Source: Cristatella mucedo (lineage: Eukaryota; Bryozoa; Phylactolaemata; Cristatellidae). From it: a stretch of 64,000 bases of DNA. A model generated the notes under the pieces. The model was given only the letters and a program-made list of their open reading frames with translations. It ran no database searches and had not been told where the DNA came from. This document shows positions 30,201 through 42,292 of the stretch, piece after piece (position 1 is the first letter of the stretch; every line of letters begins with the position of its first letter). The position numbers and the translations under genes are program-made. Where the stretch lies: assembly GCA_009760855.2 (NCBI GenBank), contig WPIO01000020.1:2016001-2080000 (forward strand), given 5' to 3'.

Positions 30201-33200
30201 TCTTTTTCTGGTTTCGACCTCGTCACACGTGAGGCGTTAGCTGAGCTTTGACAGCGCGAATCTCATGCGCTTCTTCAGTCTCTTCCTGTTGCACAGTTTG
30301 TCGTTTGTGACGTTTCTGGTGAGTTTCAGCAGTTCGGCAGTTGTGGCTTCCTCTGTGTTTGTTTTTCTCATTGTTGTATGCGATAGGTACGGTACGCTTA
30401 TATTCTGCTCGCTTTGCTCCTTTTTGTTCCCAATTCGTTGATGTGAAAACTCGCCGGTCCAAAATGGGGGGGGGGCAGAAATCCCAGGTTTTATATGGAA
30501 ATTAGCCTGCACCCGTGAAAAATCACGGAAACCTTTTTAATCGGCTTGGAAAGGTAATCCGGGTGTCCACCAACCTAGCTGTCCTATTGACAGCCAAGCT
30601 TAAAGTACTTAGTTCACGGAAAAAATCATTATACGAGAAAAAAATTCTCTTATCATTTCCTTAAGCAAACTAATATAAATTAAATTTAACTAAATTTGTT
30701 AGTCAGCATCGGATAGAGAATCCCCATTCGAATACAGAAAGACAAGAAGTGCTGACCTTGACCTTTAAATGTATAGCAATATATAATAAGCTGCTTTAAA
30801 TAAAGTAAATGTATAGCAACTTTATAATAAGCTACGTTAAATAAAGTAAATGTATAGCAACTATACAGTAGGCATTTTTTAATAAAGTGAGTAAATTTAT
30901 AGCAACTATATAGCAAGCTCGACCCCTTGAAGAATCACGGGCAGATTCTTCCTTTTGTCATGTTTCAAAGTGACCTTTCATTTAGGCGATCACATCAGCT
31001 CCACATTCAAGTCTGCCTACTTTCAGCTACATAACATTGCTAAAATTCGGGCTTGTTTGGACAGGGATACCTCATCTAAGTTGGTCCATGCATTGGTGAT
31101 ATCCCGTCGTGACTTCTGTAACTCACTGCATGCTGGCCTACTGGCCTGAGCAATCAGGCGATTACAGCTGGTGCAAAACTCTGCAGCTAGGCTTGACTGT
31201 CATGAGCGTCAAAGTTGCCACATCACATCACTTCTCGCCGACCTGCACTGGCTACCAGTCAAGCAACGGGTCGACTTCAAAGTTTTGTCGCTCACTTTTA
31301 GGTCACTTCATTCTTTGGCTCCAGCCTATCTCTCAGATCTACTGCCCCACCAGGGCAAGCATCGTACCACCTGCTTTTCGGAATCCAACAGTTTACTAAT
31401 ACCTCGACAAACCTCAAATCCGTTGGAGACCATGCATTTAGTTCGTATGCTCCCAAAGCCTGGAACTCACTCCCGACTTGCATCAGAACATCCCCTGACT
31501 TGACCACACTTAAAAAGAAATTAAACAGAAAACTTAAAAAGAAAGAAAAAAAAGGACACGGTGCATGCTGCCACTAACCACACTTGCATGCTGAACCTGT
31601 GCATGTCACCTTTAACCATGTTATTCTTGTCGTTTATTGAGCATGCTACCACTAACCATTGGATCGTGTTTCCTCTACAGCAAATGTAAAGCGCCTAGAA
31701 AGAGATTAAGTTCTCCGAGGGTGCTTTATCAAGTGTGTTACTACTATTATTATTATCAGTTTAAATATTTTAATATTTCAGATAACCATTGGTTAGGCGG
31801 CTCAGGTGTTTGCAAACACTTATGTGGGAGTTGTATACTTCTTTCTTATGCAACGACAACTACTCTCCTACTGCCGACTATGGCACATCCTTTTCAGCGG
31901 TCCTGAGCTGCTACTTCTATGCTACTCACTACATCAACTGCTCTCCTGACTCTGCTACGCTTCCCACTTTCTCTTTGTTTCGTGAGACGAAGTCTGTGGC
32001 TACCGAATGCGTACCGAAAGCCGCTTAGGCTGTGAGTGCGCTATACAAAACTCTCCTAACAAAACACCCGCATGGTTTTTATGACTTTGTGGAGTTACAG
32101 ACGGAGATACATTACATATACGGCTCCTCACCAGAAAACATAACTGGCTGGTTTCTGGTCTCTAACTGCGCTCTCGGTTTCTCAGTTTAAAACTAGGTCT
32201 GGCCTACAACTGCTCTTGAGCAAAACCGAATATCTCAAACCATGACCATTCCTCAAGAATGACCCGACACAGTCGCTAAATGCATTTTTCAAGAGGGGAT
32301 ACTTGGCATATCCAAAAATTCTGACTTCGCCGTATTCTTGTGGTGATACTAAAAGTTACCCATTGAAAGTTGCCACCATCTCTGCACCTACAAGAAACCG
32401 CCAAGCAAGGTTAAAACCACCAAGCAAATTAATTGTGCAAGTTTATCACACCTGGTAGGCTAACTAAGGTGGCAGCATGCACAGCGTGTGCATTTATTCT
32501 TTCATTCTATTAATACCATCTAGTGGGCAGTATTTGTGGCCTTGATTTTGAAACACTGCAAAGCTTGAGATTTGTGCTGATTTCAAGGATTCGCAAAAAT
32601 GTTCTGCCAGCACTGTAAATGTAGACTGTATATACAGTACGTGCATCTATAGCATAAACCATTACTCGTTTTTATAAAGTATATTTTGGCTGCCTCCGGT
32701 AAGTTTTGGGGGATTTATGGGCAAGTCACAGTGGTTGAGGCCTCTGGTGGTTGAGGCTTCTAGCACTAATAAAAATTACTTTTTACTCTGCTATTGCAAT
32801 ATGTCTTTTCAGTCACTCGCTATTGAGTCACCTTCCATACAGAGCCTGCGCAGCCACATGTGAGGAAGTAGCAGCCTGCTATTCTAAAAAACATGCTTGC
32901 TGTGTCGCAGATAAGGTTGCTCTGCTCAAATACCCCAATACAAATACAAGCTGGATTTGTATTTCTTATCTTAGCACCATATCTCAGTGAACAGCGGCGG
33001 GAGTTGCTTTGCACTCATTTCTGCTACGCGGCACATAACCAAGCGAGTGGCCTCACATTAGCCTCACAAACTCGCCTGCAACCTCAGTTCTTGCCCCAAA
33101 ATGTCATGAGCAGCAGCAGCCCCTTCATCCTGCCATTGGCTGGCCAATCACTGGCAACTGCCAATCAACCTTGACAATTGCACTACGAATCACACAGCTC

Positions 33201-35918
33201 GCCTGCTCCCATCGGACGGACGGAGTGAGTACTTTGCATCTTGCAGTACTCGTCCGATCAAGAGCATCCCTTCGCTGCAGCTGTGTCTGTCTTCCTCAAG
33301 CTACCGGACACACAGACCGGATTTCCTGTTCCATTTACCTACCGAATCGCCCATATGCAACGATTCGTTGACATGCAGAGCAAGGAGGCCGCGTGAGCCG
33401 CTTCTGGGATCGGATCTTTTCCGACGTATAATAATTAATTACGCACTAAAAAAAGAAAAGCAGAATTTGCAGATAAGTCGCAAGAGTAACAGATTGAGCC
33501 AAAGGGTACGTTGCTCGGTGGTCGAGTGCTACCAAGTTCATCACCTCTGCCTTGTTCAGCAAATTAGCGCGACTTAATATTAGCTGACATAGCAACCTCA
33601 TTTGTATAGCAGCAGAAGAGCCTTAACGGCTATCACCGCCGATTGCAGCAGTGGCAACAAAGGATCGCCCACTGCAGGATTCGAACCCACGACATGGTCA
33701 TGAAGAGTGACCACCATACCTCCTGGGCTATCACGGCCCTACCAACTCTCCCCAAGGCCATTAAGAATCTGTAACGCTCAAGCTGTTGTCAAAAATGCAC
33801 TGTGAGTGCATGCACAGCTCTTGCTCACATACCTATACCTGTACTTACACGTACCTTTATATCACATGCCCGCTACCGCTGATCGGCCCCCAGGTGCATC
33901 AGTCTGTTCTATTCAAAGCAGACACCCATTACTTGGTGGCCTTGACCTGACAAGGAAAGAGATGCATCAATGTGCATGCGGTGCACAAGTCAACGTACCT
34001 TTTACGTCGGTTGTGATAGGATATCTTCATTCCAAAGGCTTTGGCCCTTTCGGCGACCTTCAGTCCAATGCGCCCCATCCCAACTATGCCCAGCGTGGCA
34101 CCAGATACATCTATGCCAAAATCCGTGGTAGGCAGCACCGCCTCGTCACCTGTCATGGCTATTCGTACCCCTGGAACAACAGCATCGACTACTGTTGCAG
34201 CATGATCGCAACAAAACAGCTTGGCACTACAACAGTGGCTACCCGAGCTTCTCCTCGACGGAGGCTGCAGGGGGGAGCAGCCAGCATTCACACGCTTTCA
34301 GTTCAGCAGTGGATCCCCCCTGTGAGATGACGTACGATGACTGCAGCCCAAAGGGGTTGCTGCAGATCAAGATACTGTACCAGGTTAAAAACAGGTTAGC
34401 TGATGTAATAGTCTCATTTATACATCGGCAAGGACCCTTATAGGCTATCACCATCTCTTACAGTGGAAAATAAAGGATCGCCCCCAATGAAGGACCCAAC
34501 CGAACCTACGACCTCGGTCGTGAAGAGCAACCACCTACAGGTAGTGAAGTTTCCATCTCACAAGGATCGAACGAAATCTTTCGATGCACACTATTCCGTA
34601 AAGTGCTCTCAGTTCCACGCACACGAGAAACCCTGCAGTGCTATGGCACAGCCAAGGACTGAGACACGGTGACAGAAGCACAGACACCCATTCTATGCCG
34701 CACGGATTACCTTCTATCTGCATTATCATCACCTGCAACAGCTCCGACGGCTCCGTTGCACTGAAACGGTCGGTTGCAGACCGCAGGCTCTTTGAGCAGC
34801 TCGCACACTGCTACCGGTCCTTCTCGCACCGCACAGTGCGATGCAAGAAAAAGAGGTGAAATCGACTCAGGAAATGGGCCAGACCGTGCACCCTGTCGTG
34901 CCCGGCCACTACAGCAGCGGAGTCCGGAGTCTGAGGGAATTGATGCTCGAGGAAATCCAGCGCCACGAACGGAGCCACGCAAGCGAAGGGTCAGCCCTGA
35001 GCTCTTTTCCTGAAGGTCCGTAGCCGTGGGCTTTGGCATTACAAGGAGGCCCCCTGCATTTAAAAGCACGTGGGGCAAGCAACCTGCATTTGCAGCGATA
35101 TATCACGACTGCGATGAGCGGTCTGTTATCACCACACTGGCTTTGGAGCCCCACAAAATCGAATGATCTATGGGTCCTGCTGAAACACTATCGACTTAAA
35201 AGGGCGACCAACATTGTCACATCAGTCACGAAAGTAGACTCAAACGCTTCGACCGAGGTCTGGTGTTGAAAAGCTTGCTTGTCAATTAAACTAGCGAGCA
35301 TACATTTCAGCAGCGACTGCAGAACAACACGCGACCGACAGTTGGCATGCTTGGACCGCTTAGTTACTCGTGTCATCTTATAATAAGCGACTGGCGATCA
35401 CTTAGCGAACAGGTGGGACACGCACAGTACATTGGGCTCCACAGTCAGCACGTGACAGGTAAAAAATAATGGTGAGGATATACTACAGAGAATCGCGCCG
35501 GAAGTGGTGAGAGCTTTAGCTTGCCGCAGTCACCTTTGACCAGCTGTCGAGCTGAAGCCAGCATGAGGGCCAGGCCCATGTCGGCAGTGCTGTCGCTGAC
35601 TACGTCTGGCGTGTTAGACACCAGGATATGCCTCTCTTTTAAGACTTCCGCTCGCGAAACTATGCGATCTGTTCCTGCGCCGTAGTTGGCAATAATCTTG
35701 ATCGAGGGCATTAGTTGTAAGTTATCAAACAATTCCTCGCAGAACGGACCTACAAAAACGGCGGCTACTACCCTCGAGGCCAGGCGTTCGTCAGCAACAA
35801 CATCCCTGTGCCAAGCGATTTCAAAATATTCCTCCAGCTGCTTCACGTGACTCTCAGGCAGCCCGTGCTCTGGTCGTTCCGCCGACGTAAAGGAGCAATA
35901 AACGCACGGCTTCTCCAT
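24047..35918 (-). CDS. GRHPR-like D-2-hydroxyacid dehydrogenase, copy B (4 exons)
   Basis: Joined from exons 35918-35534, 34170-33999, 26176-25998 and 24297-24047 (385+172+179+251 = 987 bases, 328 aa plus stop), all GT..AG and phase-compatible. Same family as copy A: NADPH-type reduction of glyoxylate/hydroxypyruvate is the likely reaction. Motifs: GMGRIG (Gly159/161/164), NRRKR after strand 2, catalytic Arg245 (NIARG), Glu274 (DPEPLP) and His293 (PHWG), followed by a family-like [10 protein letters not shown] loop. The substrate-side loop reads GAGTDR, where copy A has GVGYDH. An in-frame ATG at 35993 would add a basic 25-residue leader, but a TATA-like box lies inside that stretch, so 35918 is preferred. 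Intron 2 is 7.8 kb and filled with repeats. The gene lies about 6 kb upstream of copy A, head to tail. Confidence 0.86.
24880..25053 (+). mobile_element. SINE-1, the only plus-strand copy
   Basis: Forward it reads GAGCCGTGATGACGCACTAG, then GTGGGTTCGAATCCTACGG (B-box), GCGGTGGTGATAGCCGTAAA and GAGGCTGTTAAATCAGC. It lies antisense in copy B intron 3. Confidence 0.8.
25998..26176 (-). CDS. Copy B exon 3
   Basis: The acceptor is TTTCCACCAG and the donor is GAG|GTAAGT. It encodes [16 protein letters not shown] through [13 protein letters not shown]. It is nearly identical to copy A exon 3, including intron sequence on the 5' side to near 26420. Confidence 0.88.
26427..26590 (-). mobile_element. 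SINE-2
   Basis: In reverse it has GGCCCAGTGGTTAAGGTGC, GTGGGGTCGAGCCCC and TGAAGCGCCTGAATTGAGAT, then AGTTCTCTTGGAG and an AAT-rich tail. It lies in copy B intron 2. Confidence 0.75.
26595..27490 (-). mobile_element. LINE-A 3' fragment
   Basis: Starts at the AGTGCCCTCAGAGAACGTAA end and contains [20 protein letters not shown] and [20 protein letters not shown]. It abuts the SINE-2 at 26427-26590 and lies in copy B intron 2. Confidence 0.8.
27500..28980. other. AT-rich part of copy B intron 2
   Basis: Increasingly AT-rich, with a TAATTATTAATTATTATTAA cluster near 28640-28670. No coding signal or known element until the pseudogene. Confidence 0.5.
28985..29665 (+). pseudogene. Decayed copy of a multicopy animal protein family (LPPLHIKLG/GERFHQD type)
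   Basis: Pieces in several frames line up with a family I recall as highly repeated in arthropod and other invertebrate genomes, of unknown function and probably transposon-associated. In order: [36 protein letters not shown] (about 29176-29205), [28 protein letters not shown] (another frame), [38 protein letters not shown] (about 29519-29570), then EEGER[12 protein letters not shown] in a shifted frame and GQYNENIRG. There are at least two frameshifts, stops, and an internal deletion between AAWHRDR and NVKWEP. It lies within intron 2 of copy B, antisense to it. It cannot make a full protein. Confidence 0.6.
30767..30919. repeat. Minisatellite, about 40-bp unit, 3-4 copies
   Basis: Units begin AAATGTATAGCAA and continue CTTTATAATAAGC...TTAAATAAAGT, with the later units more diverged. 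It lies in copy B intron 2. Confidence 0.8.
30965..31757 (+). mobile_element. LINE-A 3' fragment
   Basis: Encodes [40 protein letters not shown] and [19 protein letters not shown], then a 3' UTR ending CTCCGAGGGTGCTTTATCAAG and ATT repeats. It lies in copy B intron 2, antisense. Confidence 0.8.
31845..32120 (+). mobile_element. LINE-B 3' end
   Basis: Contains CTCTCCTACTGCCGACTATG, GCGTACCGAAAGCCGCTTAG and GAGTGCGCTATACAAAACTC, ending GAGTTACAGACGGAGATACA. It lies in copy B intron 2. Confidence 0.75.
32125..33575. other. Copy B intron 2, no recognised feature
   Basis: Short frames only. Nothing recognised. Confidence 0.5.
33576..33740 (-). mobile_element. SINE-1 (tRNA-derived)
   Basis: The reverse strand carries GTGGGTTCGAATCCTGCAG, GGCGGTGATAGCCGTTAAG and GAGGTTGCTATGTCAGC. 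It lies in copy B intron 2, sense, 260 bases below exon 2. Confidence 0.75.
33999..34170 (-). CDS. Copy B exon 2 (Rossmann dinucleotide motif)
   Basis: The acceptor is GTTGTTCCAG and the donor is AAAAG|GTACGT. It encodes [10 protein letters not shown] through GIVGMGRIG to HNRRKR. It is 172 bases long, identical to copy A exon 2, with about 64 percent protein identity by eye. Confidence 0.88.
34387..34540 (-). mobile_element. SINE-1 (tRNA-derived), diverged
   Basis: The reverse strand carries CTCACGACCGAGGTCGTAGG and GATGGTGATAGCCTATAAGG. It lies in copy B intron 1, sense. Confidence 0.65.
35534..35918 (-). CDS. Copy B exon 1
   Basis: Starts [10 protein letters not shown] and ends AAAG|GTGACT, the same splice position as copy A. 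It contains GAGTDR and [15 protein letters not shown]. Protein identity to copy A exon 1 is roughly half by eye, far lower than for exons 3 and 4. Confidence 0.85.
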
Positions 35919-35951
35919 CACGACTAGCGGGCGCTTACGAGCACACGGCCC

Positions 35952-35960
35952 TTTTTTATA
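35952..35960 (-). promoter_or_regulatory. Candidate TATA box of copy B
   Basis: On the minus strand the bases read TATAAAAAA, 34-42 bases before the preferred ATG at 35918. This spacing would give a very short 5' UTR and supports the shorter start. It is sequence-only evidence. Confidence 0.35.
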
Positions 35961-36486
35961 GTTTCTAACTGGGCTCGCTGCTTGAGACCACATCCGGGGT
36001 GTTACAGGTCGCCGGATCGCTTAGGCCCGTTACTACCGCTGGTGGCCCGCATGGCGTGGTGACAATTGTTACCAAGAACGCTAACAATCATTAAGTGCCA
36101 ACACTTTCCTGGAATGAGAGGCTGCTATGCGTACCAAGTACTTGCATGCTTCGAATGAAGTTCTATATTGTACAAGCATCACTTTTCCGAAACCCGCGGT
36201 CGCTATATGTCTAAAAGAAACTGAGTTGACGACATAGAGTTTTCCCACGGGTAAATGTTTCAAGTGTGCTTTCTTGGTGTGCGGCGGTAGCATCGCCGCT
36301 GGGCAGTGCGGTTCGTGAAATGTGCCTCGTTAGAAAACACTTATTTCGATCTTACTGAACGACGGTTACCGCAGGGCAGAATTGAAAACGAAGTAAGCTA
36401 GAGGTTATCTTACCCGGACAGTCAACTTCGTAGCGAGGAAGCGGCTTAACGGCCACCGTCCAGCGAACTCTGCATCCGCTTACCGG

Positions 36487-36522
36487 GCGCTAGGGCAGTC
36501 TGGAGCGCTAGGGCAGTCTGGA
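36487..36522. repeat. 18-bp tandem duplication
   Basis: GCGCTAGGGCAGTCTGGA occurs twice in tandem, followed by a partial GCGCTA. Confidence 0.85.
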
Positions 36523-36708
36523 GCGCTACGCCGCCGATTCTACTACTGTAGCCTGGTCAGACTACCGAAACTGGTCACTCGGAGTACAGAAATGACAAGA
36601 ACGATTCATTTCCTATTCAGCGGTGCTAACTGCCAGAGCAAGGAGTTATTCCGTTGTTCGAAAAAGCACTCGATATGCCGCCACCCGGAGCGTTAATTGA
36701 TCTCGTTT

Positions 36709-36770
36709 GCTGATATTATATAACTTATTATATATTGCTGATATTATATAACTTATTATATAACTTTCGG
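36709..36770. repeat. AT-rich direct duplication
   Basis: GCTGATATTATATAACTTAT occurs twice in tandem with a short AT spacer. Confidence 0.8.
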
Positions 36771-37469
36771 GCTTGGAATTACGTTGAAAGAACACGTAGC
36801 TTAAGAGAACCGAGCTGACAAAATTCAACCGAAATAAAAATTTTCATTTTTGCTCGACACTTCCGAAAAAGTGTAGGCAAATGCCCGATGTGGCAATTGT
36901 CCGGAAATCCTCGACCGCAGGCAGGACTATCACCCGGCTATTCTTACTGCTACAGCGACTTCTAAGGTACGTTTGCATACACAATTAATTGAACTGGGAT
37001 ATCTCATAGGATCTATTATAATCAGAAGCGTAAAGGAGCTTCAACCAAATTTATTTACCTAGAGGAGGAAAATCTTATTCTGAAACCTGTACGGCTGAAC
37101 TATTGATCTATTAAGCTGTTGGAGGCACCGCTGTACATAGGCGTTTCCACCTGGCGACCTCACTCGTTCAATTCTTGCGATTCGCTTAAGGTCAACACTT
37201 AAGCAGCGGTTTCTAAGCCTTCCTGTCAGCAGACATCCATTCTTGCCCACTGCAAACGGATGCTAGAGCCGAAAAGGCTCTACAGCTCTTCTTTAAGTGA
37301 GATTTAGTATAGCCAGCCGACCTACGACGTGTCAAGCTAGACTGAGAGCTGGGCACTCTGCATGTAAGCAGTGGCTTGGAATGCATGGATTTAAAAGGCG
37401 GTTGAAACAAGAGCACCGAGACTTAATCGGTTGACGGGGGTACCACAGCCAAGTCGGTTCGTGCATGTT

Positions 37470-38060
37470 GAAATCCAGTCTAGACTTTTGTAATTCTCTC
37501 GTTGCACACTTTACCATCTATATAATTACAACCCTTACGACTATCTCGGCATCTAGGATATCGTGTCGTAAATATCGAAAATAAAACATCAAACAACTTC
37601 TCAAACTGGCACCCGTCAAGAACTAATCGACTTTAAAGTTTAAGTCACTAACTCGTAGATCGCTGCATTCCTTTGCTTCGGCCTACCATTTGGGAATTTC
37701 GACTTCACTGGCTACCCCCTTGTAATAACCACTCGTCTGAAAATGCTGCTTTTAGCTGAGCATTAACCAACCTCGATGAGCCCTTCAAAAACCATCCCCT
37801 CTGGTCTCTATGCAGCTAATGCCTGGAACGGACTATCTACCGAAATAACATCCCCTGACTTAGCAACATATAGACCCACACGCTCCTTGCTGCATGAGTT
37901 GAGCTCGTGTGAAATGTCCTTTAAGGAGTTGTGACTATTGAAATTGGTTTGCATGCTATTGTAAGTTATCAGATCATATGCTTCCTTTCAGCGAACGCGA
38001 AACTATTAGAAAAGCATCTAGTCCTCTCATGAATGTTTTATTATCCTTATCGTTATCCAG
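37470..38060 (+). mobile_element. Old LINE-A-like relic
   Basis: Scattered matches remain in the right order: AGTCTAGACTTTTGTAATTC, CTTCACTGGCTACCC, GCCTGGAACGGACTATCTAC and ACATCCCCTGACTTAGCAAC. It is very decayed and its boundaries are uncertain. Confidence 0.4.
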
Positions 38061-38333
38061 CCTGGCCACATTGAGCAACCACACTTAATGCAGTAGAGTA
38101 CTCAGCCATTCAGTTTTAATTAACCTGACAGACTAGGCACAGCTGCTGTGCAGCTTCGAAGCTCAGTCCCACAGCAAAGCTGTACTAGAGTCGGCCATAA
38201 AAACACCACTGGTGAGCTCATGTGACTGAGTGTGCCCAGGTTTATCTTTTCCTTAACAATGACGAGGTACTCAACAGTAGTTCCACACAAGTGATACAGT
38301 GGCCCTGCAGCACTCGGAGGAGGCACCGGTCCT

Positions 38334-38816
38334 TCATGCATGCTGCCACCGCCTCGTGGTCAGCTCTTCCTCCTCCTCCTCCTTCTGTACTTTGGCAACC
38401 ATGTTTGTCCACCAAAGGATCCGACGAGTTGAAGACGGCGACAGCCAGTCCCTAAACCGGTGACCTATCGCCATGCCACCGCACCGCATCGAACGCTCGC
38501 AGCGGGAAGTTAACGTATTCTCGGCCCTTACATCCGCAGCAAATAAGTCGAAGGCCGCTGCACACCGAGCCAGGCCGAGCGGTATACATGAAATGGTGGA
38601 CGACGAGGCGACAGCAGCGAGCTGGCTAGCTTTCGCCACCGCGGCACAAACCGGACACTCAATGGTCGCTGTCTCTTCCACCGCCGAGAATACTGGATCT
38701 ACGACGAGACTCCACAACAAGCTCCTTGACAAGCATCCACGAGGCCACGAAGCAGCAGCCGCTGGCCGTGTCTGAGCCACGCGCAATACAGCTGCTTGCG
38801 GTTGGCATTCGGACAA
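38334..38816. other. GC-rich segment open in several frames
   Basis: Both strands carry overlapping open frames (160 codons minus, 100 codons plus at 38473-38775 starting MPPHRIERSQREVN). Composition is richer in GC and CpG than its surroundings. It could be an unrecognised exon or a CpG-rich regulatory segment; I cannot decide. Confidence 0.2.
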
Positions 38817-39164
38817 GTGCGGTCAGAATTCGCTTGCACGAGCTTCGTGTCTCGATCGTCGCATGAAGCCATATTTCGGGCATAGTCTTCTGCAACCCTG
38901 CACACAAAAAGAAAGGTCGATAAACGTTCAAAGAGGCGACCGCAGTGTCGACAAAACCAGTAGCCTAGTCTCAGCCCAAAGTAGGGTGCTCGCATCATTT
39001 CAAGACATGAGTTGTGGGTTCGAGCATTTCACGACATGGGTCATGAACTGCAAGCTGAGTACCCGCTCGTTTGGTAATCCTAGCATTGTCTTGAACCGCT
39101 CAGCATGCTCCCCCTGATGCGTCACTGTGAATCTCTCTAACTTAGTGGTCATCAGGCTTGTTAT

Positions 39165-42100
39165 AACTCCATCGGCCACACTTTGGACGCTTGCCTTTAG
39201 AATTCTTGTACATGAGTAATAAACCGCTGGCAATAAGGACCTTATTTCTGAAAATGGTATCGACCTGCTCACCCTAACTGAAACTTGGCTAAAATCGATA
39301 AACTGCCCGACAATTAAAGATGCTGCCCCAACTGGTTTCTCAATCTTTCACACCGTAAGATCAATCAAAACTGGAGGTGGAGTTGCTGTTATCGTTCGCT
39401 CGAAATTCAAGTTCAAGCCATTCCCAGTACCCTCGAAGCAGTTTTTTGAATCTATTGTCTTGGTCTCAGCCGAAAACAAGCTACCGATGGTGGCAATAGT
39501 CTATCGTCCACCAGGTACCCAATCCTCCTTAATTTCAGATTTCTCCGATCTCAATTCGATTCTAGGTGCAAATAATCGATCCTTCCACGTTATGGGTGAT
39601 TTCAACGTTCAATTTGATAACTTATCTGATGCCTTCAGCATTGAATTTCGTGCGTTGACTGACTCATTGTCTCTTGTGGCTCATGTGCACTGCCCTACTC
39701 ACATCAAGGGTCACACACTCGACCAGATTTTCTCATTCAACTGCACTTTGTCATCACCGATTATTACCAAATCCTACTTATCTTAACCCATGCAGATCTC
39801 ATTCAATCTACAGTGTGTGCCCACATCCTCCTCTAAAATAACCTGTGAATCGTGAAACCTCAAGATCTTTGACATCGATGCTGTCCGTGCGAGAATATCT
39901 ACTTCACCTCTGCTGCTCAGTCCTCCCTCCGATTTTTTATCATTGGTAGATAGCTACAACACGACACTAGCTGACAAGCTCGACGTGTTTGCTTCTCTGA
40001 CTAAGCGAACTATGAGCCCTCGCGCAGACGGCCTATGGTTTATCAGAGACATTAAACTAGCCAGGTCTACTAAGCGCAAGCTTGAAAAGCCTACAAAAGA
40101 TCAGGACTGACTGTCCATCGACAGGCATATGAAGACTACTGTAGGTCGTACCAATCGATCCTAGCAAAGGTCAAGTCTAGCTTCTATAAAAACATTGTTG
40201 AATCACAGATGCACAATCCAAAAATGCTGATGTCGACGATCAACCATCTCCTCAACCGCTCCCAGGTTAGCTCTTCACCTAGTGATGTTTGTGATGATCT
40301 AGCCGATCACTTCTCTCGATTCTTTGTGTAGGAGATAAACAAGATCAGGGAGTCCATCCCTGCGATGACAACACGCCCCCCACTAGCATGCTGTTCCTCA
40401 ATTCCTGGCTGCAACTCAATGTCTTCATTTAAGCAGGGCACTAGTGATCTCGTCCTGAAGTTCATATCCCAATCAAAGAAGACAACAAGTCCTTCGGACC
40501 CTATTCCCACTGTCCTGCTCCTACGTTGCATTGATCTGCTGCTGCCATGCAAAACCAACATCATTAATATTATATAAGTACTATATCATTGTAATTAATA
40601 TAATTAGCCTCAGGTCATGGCCCAGCACCTTGCAAAAAAGCTGTGGTCAGGCCACTTCTCAAGAAAGCGACACTAGAGCAAGAGAACTTAAGCAACTACT
40701 GCCCAGTCTCCCTTCTATCATTCCTATCAAAGACACTGGAACGGGTCGTGGCAGACCAGCTGAACTCATATATTGAAACTTCAAACCTTCCTAGTAAGTT
40801 CCTGTCTGGCTTTAGAGCTAACCACTCCACGTCAGCAAGTCAGCATTGCTTCGGGTGTACAACGACTTACTTAGGAATGCAGACATGGGTAGAGTGTCTC
40901 TGCTTGTTTTGCTCAATCTTTCGGCAGCTTTTGATACAATCAATCACAAAGTTCTTCTAGAGCGCCTCTCATCATCTCGCCTGGGCATCACTGGCACTGC
41001 TCTGCAATGATTCAGGTCCTATCTCAGTGGGAGACTCAAGAGTATTGACGTGAATGGACAAAAATCATCCCAGGTACCTCTGAAATATGGGGTACGTCAG
41101 GGCTCCGTGCTAGGTCGGTTCCTTTCACGGTTTATACTCTCCCTCTTGCTGGTGTGATTGCCAAGCACACTCTAGGCTTTCACTTCTATGCGGATGACAC
41201 TCAGTTGTACTTTGCTTTGATCCCTCATAGCCTTCGAGCACCTCAAATTCTCTCAACTCACTTGCATTGAAGGTATTGATGACATCCGCACATGGATGGC
41301 AGCAAATTTTCTAAAACTAAACGATGATAAAACTAACTTACTAATTCTGGGCAAACCCAGTGTGATTCACAAATTGGAAAGGCTGACCCTCAAAATTGGC
41401 TCTGCCAGCATATCTCCTGTTGAATCAGCTCGAAATGTAGGTGCCGTGCTGCAGTGACCTCTCGTTAGACGACCACATCAGATCCACAATCAAGTCTGCC
41501 TACTTTCAGCTACATAACATTGCTAAAATTATGGCTTGTTTAGATAAGGATACCACGTCTAAGTTGGTCCATGCATTTGTGACATCCAGTCTTGACTTCT
41601 GTGACTCACTCCTTACTGGCCTTCCAGCATGTGCAATCAGGCGATTACAGCTGGTGCAAAACTCCGCAGCTACGCTTGTCTGTCGTGAGCGTCGCAGTTG
41701 CCACATCACACCACTACTTGCTGATCTGCACTGGCTACCAGTCAATCAACGGATTGACTTCAAGGTTTTGTCGCTCACTTTTAGGTCACTTCAGTTTTTT
41801 GGCTCCAGCCTATCTCTTAGATATACTCCCCCACCAGGACAAGCATCGTACCACCTGCTTTTCGGAATCCAATAGTTTACCAATACCTCGTACAAACCTC
41901 AAATCCTTTGGAGACCGTGCATTTAGTTCGTATGCTCCCAAAGCCTGGAACTCACTCCCGACTTGCTTCAGAACATCCCCTGACTTGACCACGTTAAGAA
42001 AGAACTTAAAAACACTCATATTTAGGACAGCATTTAGTGGGTCCGTGTGATTTGTCCTTCATGTGCTTATGCGTGCTGACACTTTGCATGGTGCCACTAA

Positions 42101-42292
42101 CCACATTTGCATGCTGACCCTGTGCATATCACCCCTAACAATGTTATTCGTGTTTATCAAGCATTATATTACTCACCATTCAATCGTGCATCCCATTGCA
42201 GCAAATGTAAAGCGCCTAGAAAGAGATTGAGTTCTCTGAGAGCGCTTTTTCAAGTGCATTTTTATAATTATTATTATTATTACTATTATTAT
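39165..42292 (+). mobile_element. LINE-A, L2/CR1-like, with endonuclease and reverse transcriptase (degraded)
   Basis: This is the longest LINE in the window, about 3.1 kb. The 5' part encodes an APE-type endonuclease: LLTLTETWLKS, IVYRPPGTQSS and VMGDFNVQFDN (39260-39785). The reverse-transcriptase region follows from about 40620 with LSNYCPVSLLSFLSKTLERV, then [38 protein letters not shown] and [20 protein letters not shown]. The 3' UTR ends in GCGCTTTTTCAAGTGCATTT and an ATT run. Frames are broken by several stops and shifts, so it is inactive. The 5' boundary is approximate. Confidence 0.85.

Larger units (their letters stand above)
36000..37465. other. Upstream flank of copy B
   Basis: Contains two small tandem duplications (36487, 36709) but no gene I can recognise. 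Regulatory sequence of copy B would lie here. Confidence 0.45.

Noticed and set aside
33806-34330. 174-codon plus frame over copy B exon 2
   Set aside because: It is antisense to a well-supported exon with catalytic motifs.
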